DNA of 64,000 nucleotides from IMG/VR virus record IMGVR_UViG_3300024999_000075, positions 17,255 to 81,254 of that record. One strand, 5' to 3'. Shown here piece by piece: positions 30,767-37,950 of the stretch (positions are counted from its first letter, which is position 1; the number at the start of each line of letters is the position of its first letter). The position numbers and the translations under genes were made by a program. A model generated the notes under the pieces. It had not been told where the DNA came from, made no database searches, and saw nothing but the letters and a program-made list of their open reading frames with translations. The stretch is from a virus.

Positions 30767-30958
30767 CTAATAATATGTCAACTTTTTAACAGCTTTACTA
30801 AAAGTATCAAAATCTATGGAACAGCCCATTGCACCCCAGTCAAAATCCAAATACGAGTAATCTTCATATAGGGTTTTGATCTCCAGTTGAGACATGCCAG
30901 GATGTAAACGTTTACCATACAGTCTGCGGATTTCTCTTATTGCTTGTTCAATATTCAT
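30767..30958 (-). CDS. Hypothetical protein (63 aa)
   Basis: Basic helical start (MNIEQAIREIRRLYGKRLHPG), then an acidic aromatic patch (YEDYSYLDFDWGAMG). It overlaps the Rad50-like gene by ATGA, so it is co-translated with the recombination nuclease genes. Confidence 0.6.
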   Translation of the reverse strand: MNIEQAIREIRRLYGKRLHPGMSQLEIKTLYEDYSYLDFDWGAMGCSIDFDTFSKAVKKLTYY

Positions 30959-33072
30959 ATCTCCACCACCTGGTCTGCTGCCATCTCCGACTGACTCTCA
31001 TGAGTCACAATAAACTTCTGACCTCTTATAGTTTGAATTGCTGCCAGTGCTGCCGCTGTTCTCTCCTCGTCCATGTCCCCGAACGGTTCGTCAAAAATCA
31101 TAAATCCAGCAGTTGGAGCAAAAATATCTCTGACTGCTGCCCTCAGGGAGATCCCAAGGATAGATTTGGCCGAGCCTGAAAGCCGAGAAGTGGGACGGGC
31201 ATCTACAGTAAAACCTTTCTCTGACTTCTCCACTACAGAATCTTCTCCTCTCATCTCGGAGAAGGACTGTTGAGTGTAATCTAGGACTTTGTTCCAGACT
31301 TGATTTAGAACAAGTGGTTTAGCATCCCTGACAGATTTTATGATTTTACTATTCCTGTCCTCAGTCTTCAAGGACTCACCTATATTGAGAATGGTCTTCG
31401 CCACTCTGGTCAGGTTGTTTTTATTGGTCTCTATCTTAGCCTTGGCTAACACTATCTCCTTCTCCTTATTAGTCAGCTGAGTATTAAGCTCAGTTTGAGT
31501 CTGGACTAACTTAGTTAGCTCACACTCATTGTCAAAGATCTCCTTCCGCTTGACTGAGGTATCTACTTCCTGACCAGCATCGGTCAGTTCTAATTCCTTC
31601 TCAGTCAGCTCGACCCTCAGCCGCTCTAGGGCTGATGTCTTCTCCTTTATAGTAGCATCACATGAAGCCAGTTTCAAGAGCGACTGTTGATAATTATTTA
31701 TAATTTCTTTAGCCGAGGTAAGTTCTTGTTGACTGGGTTCTTGTGTTGGTTCTCCTGAGAGGCTGTAATGATGAGGAATATTATCACAGTCTGCTAAGAT
31801 GAAATCTCCGTGTTGTTTTACTTCTCCCTCTAGTTTTTGGTGGGTTGTCAAGATCTGATCCAAGGTGATCTTCTCTTCCTCATCTTGTTGTAAGGTAATC
31901 TTGTAGCTCCTGATCTTACTCTCCAGAATATCTACATCTTCAGCGATCTTCTTGTTGATTGCCTCAACCTTGTCCTTCACATCTGTACCACACTTGGTAC
32001 ATACTGTATCCACCTGGATACCTTTCTTTAGGGATTTTATCTCACCCTCAGCACTGGCAACCTCAGCCCTGACTCTCGTTATGTTCTTGTTTAAATCAGC
32101 AATAGTCTTAACCAGCGCCTCCTCAGACTCATCCCAGAAGTTTTCTGAAGGCTTGATACTGCTGACCCATTGGTGTGCTTTGAAAGCTTTTTCTCTTTCA
32201 GGGAAACCTTCTACCAGTGCCTGGGCTTCTTCTATGGTTGCTGTGTTGAAGACTGGAATCTTCTCCAACTCTTGCTGTGCTGAGGTTAATGCAGATTCTG
32301 CATATTGAATCTCTGACTTCTTGGTTGTCACAGCCTTGGCAATGTTGGTGATGCTTTGATTCACCAACTCAATTGTTTTTAGTTTTTCTTCGAGAATTTT
32401 GATGGCGTTGCGCTTTCCGGCAACTACTATTTCTTGAGCTGTGATGAGATTGATGTCCTCAAGCTTTTCTTCTTCAAGCTTCTTAACATCTGGTAATTCT
32501 TCTTGCTGGTATTGGAGCTGTTCAGCTTCAGCAGTTTCCAGCTGACCTTTGAGAGCCTTCTCATTGCCAGTTGGGTAGACTTCTTTGATCTTGTCGAGAA
32601 GTTGATCTATTTGGTTAAAACCAGCAATATCTTCAATGAATTTAGTTACTTCCGCACTACCTTTACTGATCACGCCAGCGGTGTCACCTTGAGTTGAAAC
32701 AAGTACCAGCTTTTCAGTATTTTTGTAAACTCCAAAAAGCTTATAGAAAAAATCACTGACCTCAGCTTGCCCAGAGATAGGCTTCATACCACCACCTGAT
32801 ACAGAAGCAGATGTCTTACTCCTCGTTACTGTGTAAGGTCCATATTTCACAATAACTTTCAGTGAGTTTACTGGCTCACCATCAGTAACAACGTGAGTTA
32901 TTGGGCAGTCTAACGTACTGGAGCCAAAGAAGCAGTACAAAGGACATTGAATGAGGGCGGTAGATTTACCGGCTTCGTTCAAACCCCTCGTGACTATGAG
33001 TCCGTCCACGAAGTCAAGCTTCTTATATTTGATCTTACCAAAGTTGAAAATTTCTAACGATTCTATATACAC
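30955..33072 (-). CDS. Rad50/SbcC-like recombination ATPase (gp46-like)
   Basis: Protein of 705 aa: Walker A GLNEAGKST (30-38), long coiled coils on both sides of a zinc hook CTKCG (near 360), an ABC signature SRLSGSAKSILG (near 625) and Walker B FMIFDEPFGD (near 655) with the D-loop Asp. With the Mre11-like partner it forms a complex that resects DNA ends in phage recombination-dependent replication and host DNA breakdown. Length is within the phage gp46 range. The genes overlap by 10 bp. Confidence 0.92.
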   Translation of the reverse strand: MYIESLEIFNFGKIKYKKLDFVDGLIVTRGLNEAGKSTALIQCPLYCFFGSSTLDCPITHVVTDGEPVNSLKVIVKYGPYTVTRSKTSASVSGGGMKPISGQAEVSDFFYKLFGVYKNTEKLVLVSTQGDTAGVISKGSAEVTKFIEDIAGFNQIDQLLDKIKEVYPTGNEKALKGQLETAEAEQLQYQQEELPDVKKLEEEKLEDINLITAQEIVVAGKRNAIKILEEKLKTIELVNQSITNIAKAVTTKKSEIQYAESALTSAQQELEKIPVFNTATIEEAQALVEGFPEREKAFKAHQWVSSIKPSENFWDESEEALVKTIADLNKNITRVRAEVASAEGEIKSLKKGIQVDTVCTKCGTDVKDKVEAINKKIAEDVDILESKIRSYKITLQQDEEEKITLDQILTTHQKLEGEVKQHGDFILADCDNIPHHYSLSGEPTQEPSQQELTSAKEIINNYQQSLLKLASCDATIKEKTSALERLRVELTEKELELTDAGQEVDTSVKRKEIFDNECELTKLVQTQTELNTQLTNKEKEIVLAKAKIETNKNNLTRVAKTILNIGESLKTEDRNSKIIKSVRDAKPLVLNQVWNKVLDYTQQSFSEMRGEDSVVEKSEKGFTVDARPTSRLSGSAKSILGISLRAAVRDIFAPTAGFMIFDEPFGDMDEERTAAALAAIQTIRGQKFIVTHESQSEMAADQVVEI

Positions 33073-34043
33073 AATTTTACCTCCTCACGAAATTCTTCCA
33101 GTACATTTTCTAGGAGTAACCCCAGAATATTGAAGCCAGTAACCTCTTCCTTGTCTATCACCTCTCTTTCTTTTACTGTGACTTTGACAGCATTTGTGAT
33201 AACAAAAGCACTACTGGTCTTCCGTAGTTGCGCAATAGAGCGAACAACCGCAGGATATTCAACAACTTCGCAGTCTCCCACGACCCTAATAAAATGGTGG
33301 TCTATACTCTTAATCTCCGACCAGTGCATTTCAACGTAATCTCTTTCCACATTCCAAGTTTCTATGGACTCGAAAGTTTTGGCTTCTGAATCGTAGACCA
33401 AGCATTGCTTGGAACCAGATAAGCAGTCAGCAACTGAGGTTGGCCAATGACAACCAACTATGTGTAGCTGTTCCAAATCTCTCTTTCCGTGCTCGTGGCC
33501 CAGCACTAGCTCAATTCCTCTGGCCTTCAGCTTCTGATACTGGTCTGTACTAAGATTCAATGAATGGTCAGCATGTTCAGCAAATGAGTTTGCAAAATTG
33601 CAATGCATGAAGCAAACTACGTTGTCTGGAATCTCTTCTACGTACTTATTGAATTGCTCCTGATCAAATACATGTGGGAGGAAATACATCCCTTGAATTA
33701 ACTCTGGAACATGGAAAACCAAATATGTATGTGGTAGCAAAGCACCAACCAATTCTAGACTTGAGATCTCACCTGGCTTGTGGCTTAGACTATCATGATT
33801 ACCTCTTAAGATTATAGCGTTCTCTTGCCGTAGTGCCAGATAAGAATTGAGGATTGCCTTGTCACCAGCTGAGTATCTGGCGAAGAAGTCTCCTACAATT
33901 ATCAAGCAGTCATGAGGAACTGTCTCTATCGTGTGTCTAAGTCTATCGAAAAGGTGGTCGTCTAAAGCAATACGGGATTGGTTTGTTGTCCCTCCGACCC
34001 TTTCAGGTGCTATGTGTGTGTCACTAAGTATTAGGTATCTCAT
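33063..34043 (-). CDS. Mre11/SbcD-like nuclease (gp47-like)
   Basis: Protein of 326 aa with the calcineurin-like nuclease motifs: SDTHIAPE (7-14), VGDFFARY, RGNHDSL and the late LGHEHGK and CHWP. It forms the nuclease half of the Mre11-Rad50 pair encoded just downstream. Its start overlaps the stop of a frameshifted HNH endonuclease gene by ATGA. Confidence 0.9.
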   Translation of the reverse strand: MRYLILSDTHIAPERVGGTTNQSRIALDDHLFDRLRHTIETVPHDCLIIVGDFFARYSAGDKAILNSYLALRQENAIILRGNHDSLSHKPGEISSLELVGALLPHTYLVFHVPELIQGMYFLPHVFDQEQFNKYVEEIPDNVVCFMHCNFANSFAEHADHSLNLSTDQYQKLKARGIELVLGHEHGKRDLEQLHIVGCHWPTSVADCLSGSKQCLVYDSEAKTFESIETWNVERDYVEMHWSEIKSIDHHFIRVVGDCEVVEYPAVVRSIAQLRKTSSAFVITNAVKVTVKEREVIDKEEVTGFNILGLLLENVLEEFREEVKLCI

Positions 34044-34905
34044 TCATTCCTCCACTCCTGAATTTGATGTGGTAAATTGTTGTCTATTATAAATTGGTTT
34101 CTAGTCTCAAGAGCTAGTTCTTTACTATGAAATCTACCAAGATATATTAACCTCTTCTTTTTTAAGGCAGCATAACCGATATAAGAAACCCACATCCCAT
34201 CTAACTTACTATAGGATACTCCAGTATACCCAGAGGTATTACTCTTCATCCTCCCTCTGTTAATAACATTTAGAGAGTGATTGGTAAACCAACAGTTTTC
34301 AGGACAGTAGTTGCCATCATTATCCTTCCTGTCTATTTCTAGGTGGTCTTCATATCCGTTAGCCTCGGCCCAGTTATCGAATGCCTCGAAAGAAGACCTC
34401 CATTCATCACAGACAGCGATTCCTCTTCCTCCATACCTGTCGAAACGGGTGTTATTACTATCAGTACATCTCTGTATAATATTACGCCACATTGTGTATA
34501 TCCTCTCGTAACACTTATTGTGGGAGAGTTTTAGCATACCAGTGACCTCTTTACGCAAACAGCCACATGACTTAGAATCACCGGATTTTAAGCCTGACAT
34601 GTAAACTTCAACTTCGTTACCGCAGTCACATCTACACAGCCATGTAATGTGCTTTTTAATGGTCTTAGCACGGCGCAATACCACCAATCTGCCAAACCTC
34701 TGCCTGCCCAAATCTACAAACTTATTAGTGCTGGCACACCCACATGATTTTGTATGACCTCTCCGCAAACCTCCAGTTGTAGCCAAGGAAGTTTCCCACA
34801 GTCGCATTTACACAGCCACTGAACTTTCTCTCCTCTATTCTCTACTTTACTTACCACTGTCAACTTACCGAACTTTTGACCCACAAGATCTATTAACTTC
34901 ACCAC
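34040..34905 (-). pseudogene. HNH-AP2 homing endonuclease gene with an apparent single-base frameshift
   Basis: Frame 1 (34905 to about 34800) encodes LVGQKFGKLTVVSKV ... WLCKCDCG; the next frame continues ETSLATTGGLRRGHTKSCGC, then a second copy of the same zinc-type module (QRFGRLVVL ... WLCRCDCG ... KSCGC), an HNH core (IDRKDNDGNYCPENCWF) and an AP2-like DNA-binding end (SGYTGVSYSKLDGMWVSYI). The two modules align residue for residue if one base is restored after CDCG. The part from ATG 34807 might still be made (255 aa). The gene overlaps the upstream RHH gene by 41 bp. Confidence 0.75.
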
Positions 34906-35086
34906 CCACCTCCCGTTCCAATGCCTCTCTTATCACTACATCTAAAATTTCAACCATCCGCTTACCGCTGTAAGCCGACAACAGCCTCAAATTTAGAAGA
35001 GTGCATTTCCAAAGCTTGATTGTAGTCAAGTCTCTGTTGGTTGTAGTGTTACAACTTTTATCAGAAAAGTCCAGTGAATTCTTCAT
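34865..35086 (-). CDS. Ribbon-helix-helix protein preceding the HNH-AP2 gene
   Basis: Protein of 73 aa. LTTIKLWKCTLLNLRLLSAY then SGKRMVEILDVVIREALERE is a typical RHH unit: strand TTIKLW, helix, G-K-R-M turn and second helix. An N-terminal tail of about 17 residues and a basic Cys-containing C-terminus flank it. The 3' end overlaps the HNH gene by 41 bp. It is the third RHH gene adjoining an endonuclease in this window. Confidence 0.7.
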   Translation of the reverse strand: MKNSLDFSDKSCNTTTNRDLTTIKLWKCTLLNLRLLSAYSGKRMVEILDVVIREALEREVGGEVNRSCGSKVR

Positions 35087-35241
35087 TCATCCTCCAGTTC
35101 AAAGATAACATATTTCTTATAACTCTCTCTATCCCAACGCTCTGGCTCACTATACTTCACCATCTGGTAGCCAGTAGCATCCCTCAAATTACCATCTTCA
35201 TCACGCTCTTTAACTTCTAGCCAAATTATTTTCCCTTTCAT
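35083..35241 (-). CDS. Small protein (52 aa), unknown
   Basis: GGAGGAAGGTAA precedes the ATG. Charged, Tyr-rich (YQMVKYSEPERWDRESYKKY). The stop overlaps the RHH start by ATGA. No family recognised. Confidence 0.6.
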   Translation of the reverse strand: MKGKIIWLEVKERDEDGNLRDATGYQMVKYSEPERWDRESYKKYVIFELEDE

Positions 35242-35253
35242 TTACCTTCCTCC

Positions 35254-35532
35254 TCAATAAGCTATTGATACTCTTTCAAAGACATGGAATACCAAACTAC
35301 CACCATGCAATTGTACAGTGTCAATGAATACTAACCTCCCTCCAGGCTCATTGATTTCATGTCCTGTACCAGCAATTACAATGGTCCTCCCTTCACAATC
35401 TCTGGTTGGATCTACTTTTGCCCATATCCTTATCCTACCATGTTGAACCTGTGCTGATAATATTTCAGCGGCAAACGGCATACTTACGGTTTGTACATCA
35501 GTGGCTTCTAACTCATACTTAAATATTTTCAT
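35254..35532 (-). CDS. DUF7352-like phage protein
   Basis: Protein of 92 aa, all-beta: KYELEATDVQTVSMPFAAEILSAQ, WAKVDPTRD, IVIAGTGHEI and a C-terminal GSLVFHVFER. The order matches a small conserved phage family (DUF7352) of unknown function. It overlaps the upstream gene by 14 bp. Confidence 0.7.
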   Translation of the reverse strand: MKIFKYELEATDVQTVSMPFAAEILSAQVQHGRIRIWAKVDPTRDCEGRTIVIAGTGHEINEPGGRLVFIDTVQLHGGSLVFHVFERVSIAY

Positions 35533-35713
35533 TCACCTTCCTCCTCAATTCCTTAACCTCACATAGAAGATCAAAATACATCTCTCTGAACTCCTCCATA
35601 GTTATAATCCCTCTACCTGAACCGCACTCTTCACAGCCCATATGGACAGATCCACCTTGCTGGATTGGTATCGGTGGCTCACCTGTATTACACCAAAGGC
35701 ATGTATCAATCAC
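35519..35713 (-). CDS. Small zinc-ribbon protein (64 aa)
   Basis: GTG start at 35713, preceded by GGAGGG and overlapping the previous stop (GTGA). Cys pairs CLWC and CEEC in a 30-residue unit suggest a zinc ribbon; the C-terminus is a helix (FREMYFDLLCEVKELRRKV). A longer TTG start at 35746 is less likely. Confidence 0.6.
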   Translation of the reverse strand: MIDTCLWCNTGEPPIPIQQGGSVHMGCEECGSGRGIITMEEFREMYFDLLCEVKELRRKVNENI

Positions 35714-35970
35714 TCTTCGCCCTCCCCAACTATATCTTTCCGCCAATCAATTCTACGGTCAGATAAGACACCTGCTTGCTTCTCTAGTGCTGCTAAACGT
35801 TTCTTGGCCGCCGTTGCTAGTTTGTTAACATCTGCTCTACATAATCCCATAATTCCACATATGTTTCCCAATTGTGAAAAATGGCCTTCTTCGTCAGTAA
35901 AGAGACTCAATTCATCACGGAGGAAGTCACGCAGCATTCCGCTGATTATTGTATCATGTACTCTTCCCAT
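35710..35970 (-). CDS. Hypothetical helical protein (86 aa)
   Basis: Helical throughout (ISGMLRDFLRDELSLFTDEE, RADVNKLATAAKKRLAALEK) with two Cys in the middle. Coupled to both neighbours. No family recognised. Confidence 0.6.
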   Translation of the reverse strand: MGRVHDTIISGMLRDFLRDELSLFTDEEGHFSQLGNICGIMGLCRADVNKLATAAKKRLAALEKQAGVLSDRRIDWRKDIVGEGEE

Positions 35971-35971
35971 T

Positions 35972-36388
35972 TTATTTCCACCCTATAATACTCAGTGCTT
36001 CTTTAATACTCCCCGCCTTCTTCCCAACCCCGTCCAACACCCAAGAGGGTTTACTCGGATCTAAGTTGTCCACATCAACCACTATCAACTCCTCACCAAG
36101 TTCCCAAAAATGGACCAGTACATAACCCCTGACACCAGAATCAGACCACCTCTTCATGTCAGGAAGTTGTGAAAACTTCTTTAATCTAAATGTCTTGCCC
36201 TTCTGACTCTTACACTCAAAATGGCTTGGTTCCTCATTTATACACAAGAAAAAATCTGAAGGCTGGGCAGGCATATAGGTGAGAGCAGCTTTACCATCAT
36301 GAAGTCGCCGCCAATGGCGACTTGTCTCAGTATTCTTCTTTAATTCGTCTTCTACGGCTTTTTCTAGGTAGTGCCCTGTATTCCTCAT
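35972..36388 (-). CDS. Holliday-junction-resolvase-like PD-(D/E)XK nuclease
   Basis: Protein of 138 aa with the nuclease core AQPSDFFLCINEEPSHFECKSQ (D45, E58, K60 as the PD...ExK residues), then FRLKKFSQLPDMKRWSDSGVRGYVLVHF as in RecU/Hjc-type resolvases. It likely cuts branched DNA before packaging or in recombination. It is among replication genes, fitting this role better than restriction. Confidence 0.7.
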   Translation of the reverse strand: MRNTGHYLEKAVEDELKKNTETSRHWRRLHDGKAALTYMPAQPSDFFLCINEEPSHFECKSQKGKTFRLKKFSQLPDMKRWSDSGVRGYVLVHFWELGEELIVVDVDNLDPSKPSWVLDGVGKKAGSIKEALSIIGWK

Positions 36389-36397
36389 GATCCCGCC

Positions 36398-36691
36398 TCA
36401 CCGAATATTTTGAGTTCCAATCAGCTTAGCCGGAACACCTGTCAACCGATAGAACTCCGCAGCTTTCTCCCACACGTCAGTCAACCACTTTCCACTCATA
36501 TCACTGACCAGAACATCCTCAACTTTAAAACCAACAATATTGTCTTCTATGTCAGCATCGTAGTACATGAACATTCTATCCAAGCCCATCTCTTCAATCC
36601 ACTCATACAACTCACCACTAAAATCTCTGGGCTTTTCAATCTTACTTCCGAGTTCCCCAACTATCATTCCACCATCGTAATTAATCCCCAT
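36398..36691 (-). CDS. Hypothetical acidic protein (97 aa)
   Basis: ATG at 36691 chosen because GGAGGGCG lies just upstream; the longer frame to 36769 overlaps the next gene by 89 bp. Contains FSGELYEWIEEMGLDRMFMYYDADIEDN. No family recognised. Confidence 0.6.
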   Translation of the reverse strand: MGINYDGGMIVGELGSKIEKPRDFSGELYEWIEEMGLDRMFMYYDADIEDNIVGFKVEDVLVSDMSGKWLTDVWEKAAEFYRLTGVPAKLIGTQNIR

Positions 36692-36953
36692 CTTTCGCCC
36701 TCCATTTCCCTTTAAGATTCTTACTGACTGTGACCACTGTATCTCCAACCAAAACACAAACAAGATCACCTGACTGGAAATATTTTGCCTCCTTCATCCT
36801 GTTATATAACAGTGAGGCAACCTTATTAACTGGCTGTACCTCTCTCCCAAAAGTCAGCATATTCAAAATCTTCTCCTTAACCACCTCCTCAGGTTTATCA
36901 GTCATTCTCCTCTGCTTAAATCTCATTATCGCATGTTTAGTCACCTCAATCAC
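36681..36953 (-). CDS. Hypothetical protein, possible DUF4258-like fold (90 aa)
   Basis: VTKHAIMRFKQRRMTDKPEE followed by EAKYFQSGDLVCVLVGDTVVTV: a 'HA-x-x-R-x-x-R' helix before a beta-sheet, as in small RelE/DUF4258-like phage proteins. A toxin or RNase role would be speculation. It overlaps the hydrolase gene by ATGA. Confidence 0.5.
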   Translation of the reverse strand: MIEVTKHAIMRFKQRRMTDKPEEVVKEKILNMLTFGREVQPVNKVASLLYNRMKEAKYFQSGDLVCVLVGDTVVTVSKNLKGKWRAKDGD

Positions 36954-37894
36954 ACCAAAACCTCCTCATGATAAAAATCATTTATGAATTGTTGAATACA
37001 ACTCTGTCTCGCAAATACTGCTGTATGCCCTGCACCTTCAAATATTGTGAAGTCTCCAGAGGATACCTTATCCAAGATCCCTCTAGCCTGTTCTGGATGG
37101 GTTATCTCGTCATCCCCGCCAGCATACACAGCCACATGACAAGTGATGTTTTCTAGTTTGGGAATGATACCACCACCAAGATCCCAAGTCCCTTCATATA
37201 ACTCGTTCCCTATGAAATGATGTTCCATTCCTTGAAGGAACCAGCAGCCATGAAGATCCACATAAAAATTATACCAATCATCATCCCTATCCAACTTAGC
37301 TAGAGCCTTCTTATCATCCTGAAGAATATACAGGAATCGGTTGTAATGTCTAGTGTGGAAGACTGGGATTGGATTGGCTAGAGCAAAAGCCAGCCACTGC
37401 ATGAACCCTGGTTGAATCCCACCATAGAACCCTACCACCCATTTATGATAAGCAATTGAAGCCACCTTACAGTAATCCTCAATAGCATTATCCATACCAG
37501 TTTTGAGGTCTATTGGGGAGGCAAAGAGAGCCAGTCTGCTGACCGACTCAGGATACAGGGAGGTGTAGATTGCTGACAACCAACCACCCTGACAGATCCC
37601 AACTATATCAATACTCTCCTCCCCAATCATCTCCACACACTTCCTCAGTTTCTGAACCAGCCCCAAGACTGACAAGCCTCCAGTCTTGGTAGTGGCTGGC
37701 AGAAGCTCATACCAGTAGACTCTCAAACCCTCAGCAGCCAGAGAGTCAATCATTCTCTGAGCTACATTGCCATGCCTGCCAGCATGAGGCGGGACTACAA
37801 AGACTGCCTTCCCCGACCCTTGACAGGTGTGTTTGTGAAGCTTGATACAATCATCTTGATACAGTACCACATTGTTCTTGAATTCTTGTTTCAT
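36950..37894 (-). CDS. PhaC/DUF3141-like alpha/beta hydrolase with Cys nucleophile
   Basis: Protein of 314 aa. An alpha/beta hydrolase with the nucleophile elbow VGICQGGW (Cys101), acid GGDDEITHP (D261/D262) and GAGHTAVF (His290). The G-x-C-x-GG box with Cys, followed by YTSLYPESVSRLALFASPID, is typical of polyhydroxyalkanoate synthases and related PHA-active or DUF3141 proteins rather than ordinary lipases (Ser). The N-terminal VVPPHAGRHGNVAQRMIDSL supports this. It could act on host PHA granules or on an acyl-thioester, but the substrate is unknown. It sits in the replication operon beside the polymerase. Confidence 0.65.
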   Translation of the reverse strand: MKQEFKNNVVLYQDDCIKLHKHTCQGSGKAVFVVPPHAGRHGNVAQRMIDSLAAEGLRVYWYELLPATTKTGGLSVLGLVQKLRKCVEMIGEESIDIVGICQGGWLSAIYTSLYPESVSRLALFASPIDLKTGMDNAIEDYCKVASIAYHKWVVGFYGGIQPGFMQWLAFALANPIPVFHTRHYNRFLYILQDDKKALAKLDRDDDWYNFYVDLHGCWFLQGMEHHFIGNELYEGTWDLGGGIIPKLENITCHVAVYAGGDDEITHPEQARGILDKVSSGDFTIFEGAGHTAVFARQSCIQQFINDFYHEEVLV

Positions 37895-37950
37895 TGGCTA
37901 CCCCCTAGTTAAGGTTAAACATAAACCATAATAGTCTAGGAGCAGATAAA

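Noticed and set aside
36681-36953. RelE-type toxin
   Set aside because: The fold resemblance is weak, no paired antitoxin is evident next to it, and it sits in a packed replication operon.
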